Assembly: GCF_034347425.1 (NCBI RefSeq)
Contig: NZ_CP133779.1
Span: 310,001 to 374,000 of the forward strand
Source of the DNA: Undibacterium sp. CCC3.4
GTDB taxonomy: Bacteria; Pseudomonadota; Gammaproteobacteria; Burkholderiales; Burkholderiaceae_D
Length of the DNA: 64,000 nt
Direction of reading: 5' to 3'
Positions 26,336-35,594 of the stretch are shown here, piece by piece. Within the stretch, counting starts at the first letter, position 1, and each line of letters begins with the position of its first letter. The notes under the pieces are model-generated. The model was not told where the DNA came from. It searched no databases and saw only the letters and a program-made list of their open reading frames with translations. A program made the position numbers and the translations under genes.

Positions 26336-27286
26336 ATGACTTTCCTCAGCCAAACCGCCTTTCACCTCGACAGCAAGCAAGCGCAAGCCTTTCTCAGTGT
26401 GATCGACAGCGGCAGTTTTGAAGCGGCGGCACAAGCTTTGCACCTGACCAGTTCGGCCGTGTCGCAAAGGCTGAAGGCCTTGGAAAGCGCTCTTGGGGTC
26501 ACGCTGATGACGCGCAGCCGTCCTTGCCGGGCGACGCCGGCCGGGCAAAAGCTCTTGCAGCATTTGCGACGAGTCAAAGAAATGGAGCAGGATTTGCACT
26601 CCGAATATGCAGGAGAGCGACATTCTGCGCTGCGCGTAAGCTTGGGTGTGAATGCCGATAGCGTTGGTAGCTGGATGTTACCGGGGCTGGCAGATTTTTT
26701 GATCGCGGAAAATATTTTGCTCGAACTGATCATCGATGATCAAGACCATACCCATGCCCTGCTGGAACAAGGCTTGGTGCTCGGTTGCATTTCTGCCGAA
26801 GCCGACAGCATGCGTGGTTGCCATACTATGGCTCTGGGCATCATGCGTTATCACGCTGTAGCCAGCAAAGCTTACTGTGCGCGTTGGTTTCCGATGGGGA
26901 TGACGCGCAGCAGTGCGGCGCTGGCACCTGTACTCTGTTTCAACCGCAAAGACAGCTTGCAAAGCACTTTTTTGCAAAGCCATTTCGGCCTGCCGAGCGC
27001 CAGCTACCCCAGTCATTTCATTCCCGCGACAGGTGCTTATAATCAATCGATTGTGCTCGGACTGGGCTGGGGTTTGATACCCGAAGTCATGCTGACTGGA
27101 CCGGACATGGCAGAGTTGGTAAGGCTGATGCCGCACAGCAGCGTCGATATAGCCTTGTATTGGCACCAGTGGAAGGTGCAGACACCGCGCCTGCAGCGCC
27201 TGTCAGCCAAGTTGCTTGGTGCCGCCCAAGCGGTCTTACACCCAGTTGCAGCGCCGCTCAGGACGCGCGGTCGCGAATCTCTCTGA
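26336..27286 (+). CDS. argP: ArgP/IciA-like LysR regulator of the argO exporter
   Basis: The 316-residue LysR protein begins with LDSKQAQAFLSVIDSGSFEAA (12-32) followed by the HTH region ALHLTSSAVSQRLKALE. The inducer domain includes VSLGVNADSVGSWMLPGLADFL near 101-122 and GLGWGLIPEVM. The sequence and divergent placement next to argO indicate a lysine/arginine-responsive activator. The ribosome site is poor (TTCTTAATC before ATG). Its last 29 bases overlap the convergent diguanylate cyclase gene. Confidence 0.9.
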   Translation: MTFLSQTAFHLDSKQAQAFLSVIDSGSFEAAAQALHLTSSAVSQRLKALESALGVTLMTRSRPCRATPAGQKLLQHLRRVKEMEQDLHSEYAGERHSALRVSLGVNADSVGSWMLPGLADFLIAENILLELIIDDQDHTHALLEQGLVLGCISAEADSMRGCHTMALGIMRYHAVASKAYCARWFPMGMTRSSAALAPVLCFNRKDSLQSTFLQSHFGLPSASYPSHFIPATGAYNQSIVLGLGWGLIPEVMLTGPDMAELVRLMPHSSVDIALYWHQWKVQTPRLQRLSAKLLGAAQAVLHPVAAPLRTRGRESL

Positions 27287-28541
27287 GTGTGACGCGGCCA
27301 TCCGCGGCTTGCACCCGATTGCGACCATGATTCTTGGCCACATATAGGGCTTGGTCGGCGCGCTGCATGAAATTTTCCAGTGTATCGATGGGTTTTTTTT
27401 GTGCCACACCGAAGCTGGCGGTAATCTGCAGCATCGTGCCGTCTGCCAGCGGCACGACCAAGGCCTGTTCAACCGCGGCACGCATGCGCTCGGCCACCTC
27501 GACGGCGGCGATCAAGCTGGTTTCCGGCAACACAACGACGAATTCTTCCCCGCCATAACGGACTACCCAATCTGAGTCAGAGCGCAAATTATCTTTGATG
27601 CAGTTGGCAAAAGAAACCAAGACTTTGTCTCCAACCGCATGGCCATAGCTATCGTTGACGCGTTTGAAAAAATCGATATCACAAAACAGCACTGACAGTT
27701 CGCGCACATAGCGCGTCGCACGCTGCATTTCGGTCGGCATACGCTGATTGAACAGCAAGCGGTTGTAACAAGCGGTCAAGCCATCGGTAATCGACAATTT
27801 TTCCAACGTAGACATGGCGTTTTCGAGTTGCTCGGTGCGTTGCAACACCAACTGATCTTGCTGCGAAATATGTTTTTGTATGCTCTCTTGCATGGTTCGG
27901 AAACCATCGATGACAAGATCAATTTCATTGTAGGCATGGCCGGGCGGCAAATCCAAAGCCAGCGGCGTGGAAATTTGATTGGCTTGTAAATTTTTAACGA
28001 AATCGGCCAGTTGCCGCATCGGTCTTTGCAAATCCTGCCGCAATACCGCGACCAAGGCGATCAGGATGAAGATGGCCAGTACCAGCACTTCAATGAATAC
28101 GACGATGAAATTGCGCAGCAATTCTTCGCGCAAGCGGCTGCGGTCTATCACCAGCTCCAGCACGCCCAAGGCTGCGGTGCCCTCGGTTTGCGCGGGTATG
28201 TCAAATTGCAATATTTGCCCGTTGCTGCGCAATTCACGACGCCCACCTTCGAATTGCTGACCGGTAGAGGCACGAATATGTGCGTAAATGATAGGGCTGT
28301 TTTTCACCAGCAAGCCGATTTGCTTTTGTATCGCCTGCGGTTCAATATCCCAGATCGCCAATGACAATAAGGGCAGGTGCGTTTGCACGACATCATTGAT
28401 GGTCATGTCAAAATTCTTTTCAATCGCCCGGTAATTGAGCCAAGCCTGCAGGCTGCTGAAAGCGATGATGGCCAGCATGACCCATTTGAACACACGTCGT
28501 ATCAATAAGCCGGCTATTGGTTGCAAGGGGGTAATGCTCAT
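27258..28541 (-). CDS. Membrane diguanylate cyclase (GGDEF) with periplasmic domain
   Basis: The enzyme makes cyclic-di-GMP from two GTP. The 427-residue protein has a transmembrane helix at about 16-36, a periplasmic domain of about 110 residues and a second helix near 146-165. A HAMP-like linker with a coiled coil follows to about residue 250. The GGDEF domain starts at LSITDGLTACYNRLLFNQRM and has FCDIDFFKRVNDSYGH and the active site RYGGEEFVVVLPE. The inhibitory I-site position five residues before GGEEF reads SDSD rather than RxxD, so product inhibition may be absent or altered. The gene is coupled by ATGA to an upstream periplasmic binding protein gene, which probably supplies the ligand signal. 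Confidence 0.93.
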   Translation of the reverse strand: MSITPLQPIAGLLIRRVFKWVMLAIIAFSSLQAWLNYRAIEKNFDMTINDVVQTHLPLLSLAIWDIEPQAIQKQIGLLVKNSPIIYAHIRASTGQQFEGGRRELRSNGQILQFDIPAQTEGTAALGVLELVIDRSRLREELLRNFIVVFIEVLVLAIFILIALVAVLRQDLQRPMRQLADFVKNLQANQISTPLALDLPPGHAYNEIDLVIDGFRTMQESIQKHISQQDQLVLQRTEQLENAMSTLEKLSITDGLTACYNRLLFNQRMPTEMQRATRYVRELSVLFCDIDFFKRVNDSYGHAVGDKVLVSFANCIKDNLRSDSDWVVRYGGEEFVVVLPETSLIAAVEVAERMRAAVEQALVVPLADGTMLQITASFGVAQKKPIDTLENFMQRADQALYVAKNHGRNRVQAADGRVTLREIRDRAS

Positions 28542-29665
28542 TTACGCTCCTTGCCAGCAGACAACAAAGCACGAAAATTGAATGTGTAATCGGTGCTGGC
28601 CGGATGCAAGACTCGGCTGAATTTTCGGAAATCCACTCGATCAAAATCAAGGTCGCCAAACAATTGCTTGAAGCGCCGCGCATCGTCGCGACTGAATAAG
28701 ATCGACATCGAGCGCTCCTGCTCCAAGCCTTCCTGACTGAAATCTTTGCCATTGTGGTAATCGTAAAGCATCACCAAAGCAAATGCGCCGGCGATGAAGT
28801 GACCGCCAGCCAAAGCGCTGATGCTGCCACTTTGCAACGCCGTCAAGGCTTCGTCGGAGGTGTTAATGGCGCTGAAGTGGGCATCGACGCCAGGCTTGCC
28901 TCCACGCAAACGCCAACTGTTCATCGCCCCGAAGGCCATCAAATCATTGCCAGACCAAATCAAACGCGCTTGCGGATAGCGCTGATACAACCACTGACTT
29001 TGCTCTTCAGCTTTGGCGCGCGCCCACTCACCATAGATTTCTTGATCGATCACCACATTTCCGGCTTCGACCACGGCACGACGCATGCCTTCATTGCGTT
29101 TGAGCGAAGTGGTAGTCGAGCGGTCACCGGCGATGACTAACAGGTGCAAGCGCCCTTCTGGGTCTTGCCAGTGCTCGGCATTACCACGGGCAATCAAGGC
29201 GCGCGCCGTCAGATAACCACTCTCGGCCGTCAGCGGTTCCAAACTGCCTAACCAGCCCGGATACTTAGTACGCGGCAAGCCGATGCGCTGCCGTTCTTGC
29301 GGATCGCGAATGCCGCTGAAAGCAAGAAAGGTTTTAATGCCGGCACCGTCGAGAATGCGGATGGCTTCTGCCGCAACGCCATAATCATTCGACAAAATGA
29401 CATATTCGGGTCGCTGCAGCGGCGTGCGGGCGGCCAATTGCCGCGCCAATTGCACCACTTGTAAATGGTCGCGCTGCGCATACAAGACTTCCAGCCGAAT
29501 TCCCAGGCTATGGGCGGCAGCGCTCATGCTGTGCGAGGCAGTCAGCCAAAAAATTTCATCAGACTTGCCAGGATTGATAAACGCCACTGTCATCGCTGAG
29601 ACACAGGCTGGCATTGCCAAGAGCAGGCAAAGTACCAACTGATGCAACAAACGATACCCACCCAT
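28538..29665 (-). CDS. Periplasmic binding protein, probable sensor partner of the diguanylate cyclase
   Basis: The 375-residue protein has a signal peptide (MGGYRLLHQLVLCLLLAMPACVSA) and a type I periplasmic-binding fold of the sugar-binding kind: MTVAFINPGKSDEIFWLTAS, VILSNDYGVAAEAIRILDGAGI, a central LHLLVIAGDRSTTTSLKRNEGMRRA, and LIWSGNDLMAFGAMNSWRLRG. There is no permease or ATPase gene nearby, so uptake is unlikely. The start at 29665 is chosen because a GGAGGT site stands five bases upstream; an upstream in-frame ATG at 29710 lacks a site. It overlaps the cyclase start by ATGA. The family and the pairing suggest that a ligand-loaded binding protein contacts the cyclase periplasmic domain. 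Confidence 0.85.
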   Translation of the reverse strand: MGGYRLLHQLVLCLLLAMPACVSAMTVAFINPGKSDEIFWLTASHSMSAAAHSLGIRLEVLYAQRDHLQVVQLARQLAARTPLQRPEYVILSNDYGVAAEAIRILDGAGIKTFLAFSGIRDPQERQRIGLPRTKYPGWLGSLEPLTAESGYLTARALIARGNAEHWQDPEGRLHLLVIAGDRSTTTSLKRNEGMRRAVVEAGNVVIDQEIYGEWARAKAEEQSQWLYQRYPQARLIWSGNDLMAFGAMNSWRLRGGKPGVDAHFSAINTSDEALTALQSGSISALAGGHFIAGAFALVMLYDYHNGKDFSQEGLEQERSMSILFSRDDARRFKQLFGDLDFDRVDFRKFSRVLHPASTDYTFNFRALLSAGKERK

Positions 29666-30005
29666 CACGACCTCCACTACGCCAGTACGCGCTACGTTGC
29701 GACTGAGCATTACTATTTAAAAATACGCACACGCTCATTTTGTACGTTTTCACAAGGAAATGTAGCTTCGTGACAAAAAATCACAAATTCAACGGGAAAA
29801 TCGATCAAATAGATTAATTTTTTAATGTTTTTTCACTGTCCGATTGCGAAAAATGCTTGGTAAATTCCTTACTAGCCGTTAATAAGCGGCAGGTAGGCAG
29901 AGCAAAACCCTGCCGCTGCATTGAATAACGGATGTTTTCCTTAAGATTCTTCGCAGCATAACTCACTGTTTTTAAAAGAAAAATTGATTTAGTTGATTTT
30001 TGTTG

Positions 30006-30035
30006 CTTGAAATGCTTGCAGGTCGCCCATATAAT
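30006..30035 (+). promoter_or_regulatory. groES-groEL promoter: overlapping sigma-32 and sigma-70 elements
   Basis: CTTGAAA at 30006-30012 and CCCATAT at 30026-30032, separated by 13 bases, match the heat-shock sigma-32 consensus exactly. The same stretch holds TTGAAA (30007-30012) and TATAAT (30030-30035) with a 17-base spacer, a near-perfect sigma-70 promoter. Both lie just ahead of the CIRCE operator. Confidence 0.88.
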
Positions 30036-30061
30036 TAGCACTCGACGGGAGAGAGTGCTAA
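30035..30061 (+). promoter_or_regulatory. CIRCE operator (HrcA site)
   Basis: TTAGCACTC-N9-GAGTGCTAA is the exact consensus inverted repeat bound by the HrcA repressor. It starts at the last base of the -10 box, so HrcA would block polymerase or initial transcription. hrcA itself is not in the window. Confidence 0.95.
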
Positions 30062-30121
30062 CAGCTTTTCCCCGGCTACTATTTCATTCCCTATTAATTA
30101 CTCGCAAATTAAGGAGCTTGT

Positions 30122-30412
30122 ATGAACCTTCGTCCCCTGTATGATCGTTTGATCGTCAAACGTCTGGATCAAGAAACAAAAACTGCATCCGGTATCGTTC
30201 TGCCTGACGCTGCTGCTGAAAAGCCAGATCAAGGTGAAGTATTGGCTGTTGGTACAGGCAAACAACTCGAAAACGGTACTTTGCGCGCCCTGGAAGTCAA
30301 AGTCGGCGATCGCGTATTGTTTGGTAAATATTCCGGTCAAGCTGTCAAAATTGACGGCAATGAAGTCTTGGTTATGCGCGAAGAAGACATCTTCGCCATC
30401 GTGCAGAAGTAA
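30122..30412 (+). CDS. groES: Co-chaperonin GroES
   Basis: This 96-residue ring-forming lid of the GroEL chamber starts [20 protein letters not shown]. It carries the mobile loop [20 protein letters not shown], the [20 protein letters not shown] segment and the terminal DIFAIVQK typical of the family. The ribosome site AAGGAG precedes the start. It is the first gene of the heat-shock operon with groEL 49 bases downstream. Confidence 0.98.
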   Translation: MNLRPLYDRLIVKRLDQETKTASGIVLPDAAAEKPDQGEVLAVGTGKQLENGTLRALEVKVGDRVLFGKYSGQAVKIDGNEVLVMREEDIFAIVQK

Positions 30413-30428
30413 TTCCGCACCCTTGTAA

Positions 30429-32111
<1,683 letters not shown>

Positions 32112-32140
32112 GATTGCTTATCGGGCGTATTGCCTGATGC

Positions 32141-32180
32141 AAAAAAAACCTCTGCAAGTTTGCTTGCAGGGGTTTTTTTA
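32141..32180 (+). terminator. Terminator of groES-groEL
   Basis: The stem CCTCTGCAAG (32149-32158) and CTTGCAGGGG (32163-32172), with a short loop, A-run before and T-run after (32173-32179), gives a strong rho-independent terminator 29 bases after groEL. Confidence 0.9.
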
Positions 32181-32833
32181 TTTCACCATGACGTGAGCAC
32201 CGAATTTGGCTGACGTACGCTGAGGCTCGCCACAACGAGTTTCCCTAGCGGCGCAGACAACTAAATGGATCGTCGCAAGCGACGATGGAACAGACTTTGG
32301 AAGGGGTTTGTATTCACCCAGCTGCCCAATTCGTCATTGCCGCGCAGGCGGCTTTTATCTCAGGCGCAGCAGGACGTGTTCATCTCACAGAAAAAAAGTA
32401 CACTTGATCGACCCTCCCACCCTGAAGGCACTAGCGTGCCACTCGATTCCTGCCTACGCAGGAATGACGAGGCATACGGTGTTTCAGGTGTAAAAAGCGT
32501 CCATTAGGCTTTTGCGACAGCCTCTGAAGGCCGGGGTTTCAAACCCTAGTCAGATTTTTGATCAACATGGCTAGGCAGCAGACATTTTTTATCGATTTCG
32601 CGCTTTATTTTTGAATGTATGCAAGGCTTTAAAACTTGGTTTCTCTGCCATTTTTCTGGAAAACCATTAAAAATTCGGAATTACCGCGAGACAACTTGAC
32701 AGCACGCTGAGTGACTCGGATACTGCGCCATCTGAAAAAAAAGTTTCAGATTTAAAGGCGCAATAAAAAATTCAGAAAATAATCTGTCATTATTGCGTCA
32801 GTTTTAAGACTTATTAGCAATATTGGAGACAAA
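32181..32833. other. Non-coding stretch with decayed repeats, between groEL and the OPT transporter
   Basis: No gene is supported. It holds a short hairpin (ATCGTCGCAAGCGACGAT, 32269-32286) and a degenerate CGTCATTGCCGCGCAGGCGG repeat at about 32331. The second copy of the IS200-type hairpin with a truncated MITE is at 32413-32540, and an A/T-rich stretch of about 250 bases before the transporter start should hold its promoter. Reading frames here are short and lie across repeats. Confidence 0.6.
32413..32540 (+). repeat. Second copy of the hairpin with a truncated MITE-like insert
   Basis: The half-hairpin CCTCCCACCCTGAA (32413-32426) is followed by about 98 bases and then CTTTTGCGACAGCCTC (32509-32524), TGAA and GGCCGGGGTTTC (32529-32540). 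The last 80 bases of the insert (from about 32442) match, with a handful of changes, the reverse complement of the left end of the element at 20292. Only one terminal repeat remains, so this copy is deleted at the other end. It lies in the opposite orientation relative to the flanking AACCCTAGTCAGATTTTTGAT side. Confidence 0.7.
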
Positions 32834-34828
32834 ATGGCGCTGCAACAACTATCAGACGAGCAAATCGCGAGCTGGACCCGCTCCCAAAAGGATGCTTGGT
32901 GGTTCAGCCATATCTATCGCGGCGACATGGCGCAATTGACCTTGCGTTCCGCCTTCACCGGTTTCTTTCTCGGCGGCATTCTGGCTGCCACGGCACTGTA
33001 TATCGGTGCCAAAACCGGGGTCGGCATCGGCGTCGGTCTGACTTCGGTCATTCTGGCTTTCGCGCTCTTCAAGGCGCTCAATAAAGCCGGCATCGCGACC
33101 GATTTCACTGTACTCGAAAATAATTGTACGCAATCGATCGCCACGGCGGCCGGTTATATGATTTCGCCGCTGATTGCCAGCTTGAGCGCCTTCATGCTGG
33201 TGAGCGGTAAAATCATTCCTTGGTGGCAAATGATGATCTGGATGGTGGTGGTCGCCATACTCGGCGTCTTGATTGCCTTTCCAATGAAACGCCGCTTCAT
33301 CAATGAAGACCAGTTGCCGTTTCCGGAAGGCCGCGCCTGCGGCGTCGTGCTCGACTCACTCTACACCGGCGACGCGGCAGCCGGCATGTACAAAGCGCGT
33401 CTGCTGGGCCTGACGGCACTGGTATCGGGCGGCTACCAAATGATCACCAGTGATGGTTGGATGAAATTGATTCAGTTTAAAGTTTTGCAAATGCAGAGCT
33501 GGACCGGCATGACCCAAGCCTTCAGCGTGCGTGAGCGACTCGACGACTACTACTACACGGCCGCAATCAAATACGATTTGTGGATCCCGAAAATTGCCGG
33601 CGTCGATATCCGTACACTGGGATTGCGCTTCACCATCGATGCCGCCATGCTTGGTGTCGGCGGACTGATGGGCATACGCGTGGCTAGCAGCGTGCTGCTG
33701 GGCGGCTTCCTCAACTTTGCCTTGCTGGCACCATGGATGATTAACCGTGGCGACATCGCTCCACGCTTAGCACAAGACGGTCACCTGCTGGCACTCAACC
33801 GCGCCGAAATCGTTAATCAATGGTCACTCTGGTGGGGCGTGGCGATGATGGTGGTCGGTTCCCTGGTCGGCTTGTTGGCAAAACCGGAAATTTTTACCAA
33901 TGCCTTTAAAAGCCTGCGCAAAAAATCCGGCACTGCGCCGGCCCAGCCGCTGGCTAACGATGTCTTACGCGATATCGAATTGCCGCTGTGGGTTTCGTAT
34001 GTCGGCGTGCCGATTTTCAGTGTCATCGGTGCGGCCGCCACACATGAATTTTTCGGCGTACCTTGGTTGCTGTCTTTCATTTCCTTGCCACTGATTTTCA
34101 TCCTCACCGTCATCGGCGTCAACTCTATGGCCCTGACTTCTTGGGTGCCGACCGGTGCTTTGTCAAAAATCACCCAGTTTTCCATCGGTGCCATCGACCA
34201 TGCCAATCCGGCTAATAATCTGATTCCGGCCGGGATGACGGCGGAAGTGGCGCTCAATGCCGCCAATCTGCTGTCTGACATCAAACCAGGCTACATGCTC
34301 GGTGCCAAACCGCGCCAGCAAGCGATCGGCCATGTGATCGGCATTATTTCCGGCGCGCTGGCCTGTATTCCCTTGTTTTATTTGTTGTTCCTGCCACCGG
34401 ACAGCAATGGTGTACGCAGTACTGCCACCATTGTCAGCGATCAATTTGCCTTCCCCGCCGCCGTGCAATGGAAGGGCGTGGCCGATTTGATCGCTCATGG
34501 CATCCACAGCTTGCCGGTTTCGGCCCTGATCGCGATGACGGTCGCGGCAATCTGTGCCGTCGCCATCGAACTGGCGCGGATTTCCACCAAAGGGCGCTTC
34601 CCTTTGTCGGCCGTCTCTATCGGTTTGGGTGTAGTGTTGCCACCTGACGCCAGTCTGGCGATGTGGCTCGGTGCCTTGGTATTCTGGTGGATGGGCCGCC
34701 GCCACCGAGAAACCAATAGCAGTGGCTATCGCTTCTGGGTGGAAGGTTGTGAGCCTATTTGTGCCGGTTTGATTTCGGGCGCGGCCCTGATCGGCATCGG
34801 TAATGCCATTATTAACGTCTTAATCTGA
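32834..34828 (+). CDS. OPT family oligopeptide/metal-chelate transporter
   Basis: The 664-residue inner-membrane protein has about 14-16 hydrophobic helices. The OPT features include LTLRSAFTGFFLGGILAATALYIGAKTG near 34-61, AGYMISPLIASLSAFML and RFINEDQLPFPEGRACGVVLDSLYTG near 154-180. Prokaryotic members of the YSL/OPT group are mostly uncharacterised; peptides, siderophores or metal-nicotianamine-like chelates are the usual guesses. A GGAG site precedes the ATG. No binding protein gene is adjacent, as expected for a secondary carrier. A strong terminator follows at 34861. Confidence 0.9.
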   Translation: MALQQLSDEQIASWTRSQKDAWWFSHIYRGDMAQLTLRSAFTGFFLGGILAATALYIGAKTGVGIGVGLTSVILAFALFKALNKAGIATDFTVLENNCTQSIATAAGYMISPLIASLSAFMLVSGKIIPWWQMMIWMVVVAILGVLIAFPMKRRFINEDQLPFPEGRACGVVLDSLYTGDAAAGMYKARLLGLTALVSGGYQMITSDGWMKLIQFKVLQMQSWTGMTQAFSVRERLDDYYYTAAIKYDLWIPKIAGVDIRTLGLRFTIDAAMLGVGGLMGIRVASSVLLGGFLNFALLAPWMINRGDIAPRLAQDGHLLALNRAEIVNQWSLWWGVAMMVVGSLVGLLAKPEIFTNAFKSLRKKSGTAPAQPLANDVLRDIELPLWVSYVGVPIFSVIGAAATHEFFGVPWLLSFISLPLIFILTVIGVNSMALTSWVPTGALSKITQFSIGAIDHANPANNLIPAGMTAEVALNAANLLSDIKPGYMLGAKPRQQAIGHVIGIISGALACIPLFYLLFLPPDSNGVRSTATIVSDQFAFPAAVQWKGVADLIAHGIHSLPVSALIAMTVAAICAVAIELARISTKGRFPLSAVSIGLGVVLPPDASLAMWLGALVFWWMGRRHRETNSSGYRFWVEGCEPICAGLISGAALIGIGNAIINVLI

Positions 34829-34860
34829 AACAACAACCGACCCTGACCAGACTCCATTGG

Positions 34861-34887
34861 GCCCCGCGCAAGCGGGGCTTTTTTTTA
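34861..34887 (+). terminator. Terminator of the OPT transporter gene
   Basis: GCCCCGC (34861-34867), a GCAA loop, GCGGGGC (34872-34878) and a run of nine T form a compact GC-rich terminator. It also overlaps the last three bases of the convergent DTW-domain gene. Confidence 0.92.
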
Positions 34888-35562
34888 TTGCTGGCGATAG
34901 GCGGCGGTGCGCGCACTGTGTAGCGCGACGAAGGCGTCGAAGGCAGCCAGCAAGGGCAGATAGCGCGCCTCATTCTGTTCGAGCTGCATGAGTGCATACG
35001 CACAAGCTTCCAGACTGGCCAGTTGATCGGGCTTGTGGGCTTTGCGTATGCGGTAATGCGACGGCGGCATCGCCGCCAAGGAAACGCGTGGCAAGGCTTG
35101 CAGCAAGGGGTTCAGGTATAGCATTTTGCGGCTCTTGCGCCAGGTTGCATCGAGCAGCACCAGACGCAGTTGCCGCGGCTGGTCTGGCAAGGAGGCTGGA
35201 ACGACAACTGGCGCTGCCGTGCCACGTAAGGCCGGCGCTTGGTTGTCGGCCGTATCGGGGTAGAGCAACACCGGCTGAGACTGGCCCGGGTACTCTGCCG
35301 AGGTGCCATACAACGCACGCTGTAAGCTGGCTTCATCAAATTGTTCCCCCACCCAAATCTGCGAGCGCTGCAGGCATAAATCGAGCAGGCCGGCACTACC
35401 CTTGGCTTGCTTGACTTCGAGCGGATGTTGCAGGATCAATACTTCGCAACAGTTGGCAATCGGCCGGCTACAGGCACAAATACAGGTGTCGGCAGGACGC
35501 TGACAACGCGGACAATGAAGGCGTTGATTTGCTGCATCATCATTTGCTACATCGGATATCAT
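34885..35562 (-). CDS. DTW-domain tRNA-uridine aminocarboxypropyltransferase
   Basis: DTW-domain proteins transfer the 3-amino-3-carboxypropyl group from SAM to uridine in tRNA (acp3U). The 225-residue protein has an N-terminal zinc site (CPRCQRPADTCICACSRPI near 17-35) and VLILQHPLEVKQAKGSAGLL near 42-61. The DxTW motif stands in RLVLLDATWRKSRKM near residues 132-146, followed by HYRIRKAHKPDQLASLEACAY. Its placement is isolated; it converges on the OPT gene and is divergent from a lipoprotein gene only 32 bases away. Confidence 0.9.
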   Translation of the reverse strand: MISDVANDDAANQRLHCPRCQRPADTCICACSRPIANCCEVLILQHPLEVKQAKGSAGLLDLCLQRSQIWVGEQFDEASLQRALYGTSAEYPGQSQPVLLYPDTADNQAPALRGTAAPVVVPASLPDQPRQLRLVLLDATWRKSRKMLYLNPLLQALPRVSLAAMPPSHYRIRKAHKPDQLASLEACAYALMQLEQNEARYLPLLAAFDAFVALHSARTAAYRQQ

Positions 35563-35594
35563 AGGTTCAAGCCTTCTTCTACAAATTCAAATTC

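Noticed and set aside
29814..30041. 75-codon minus-strand frame in front of groES
   Set aside because: It lies over the heat-shock promoter, is Lys/Ser-rich without motif, and has no ribosome site.
32265..32507. Short frames between groEL and the OPT gene
   Set aside because: They cross the decayed hairpin/MITE repeats and show no conserved character.
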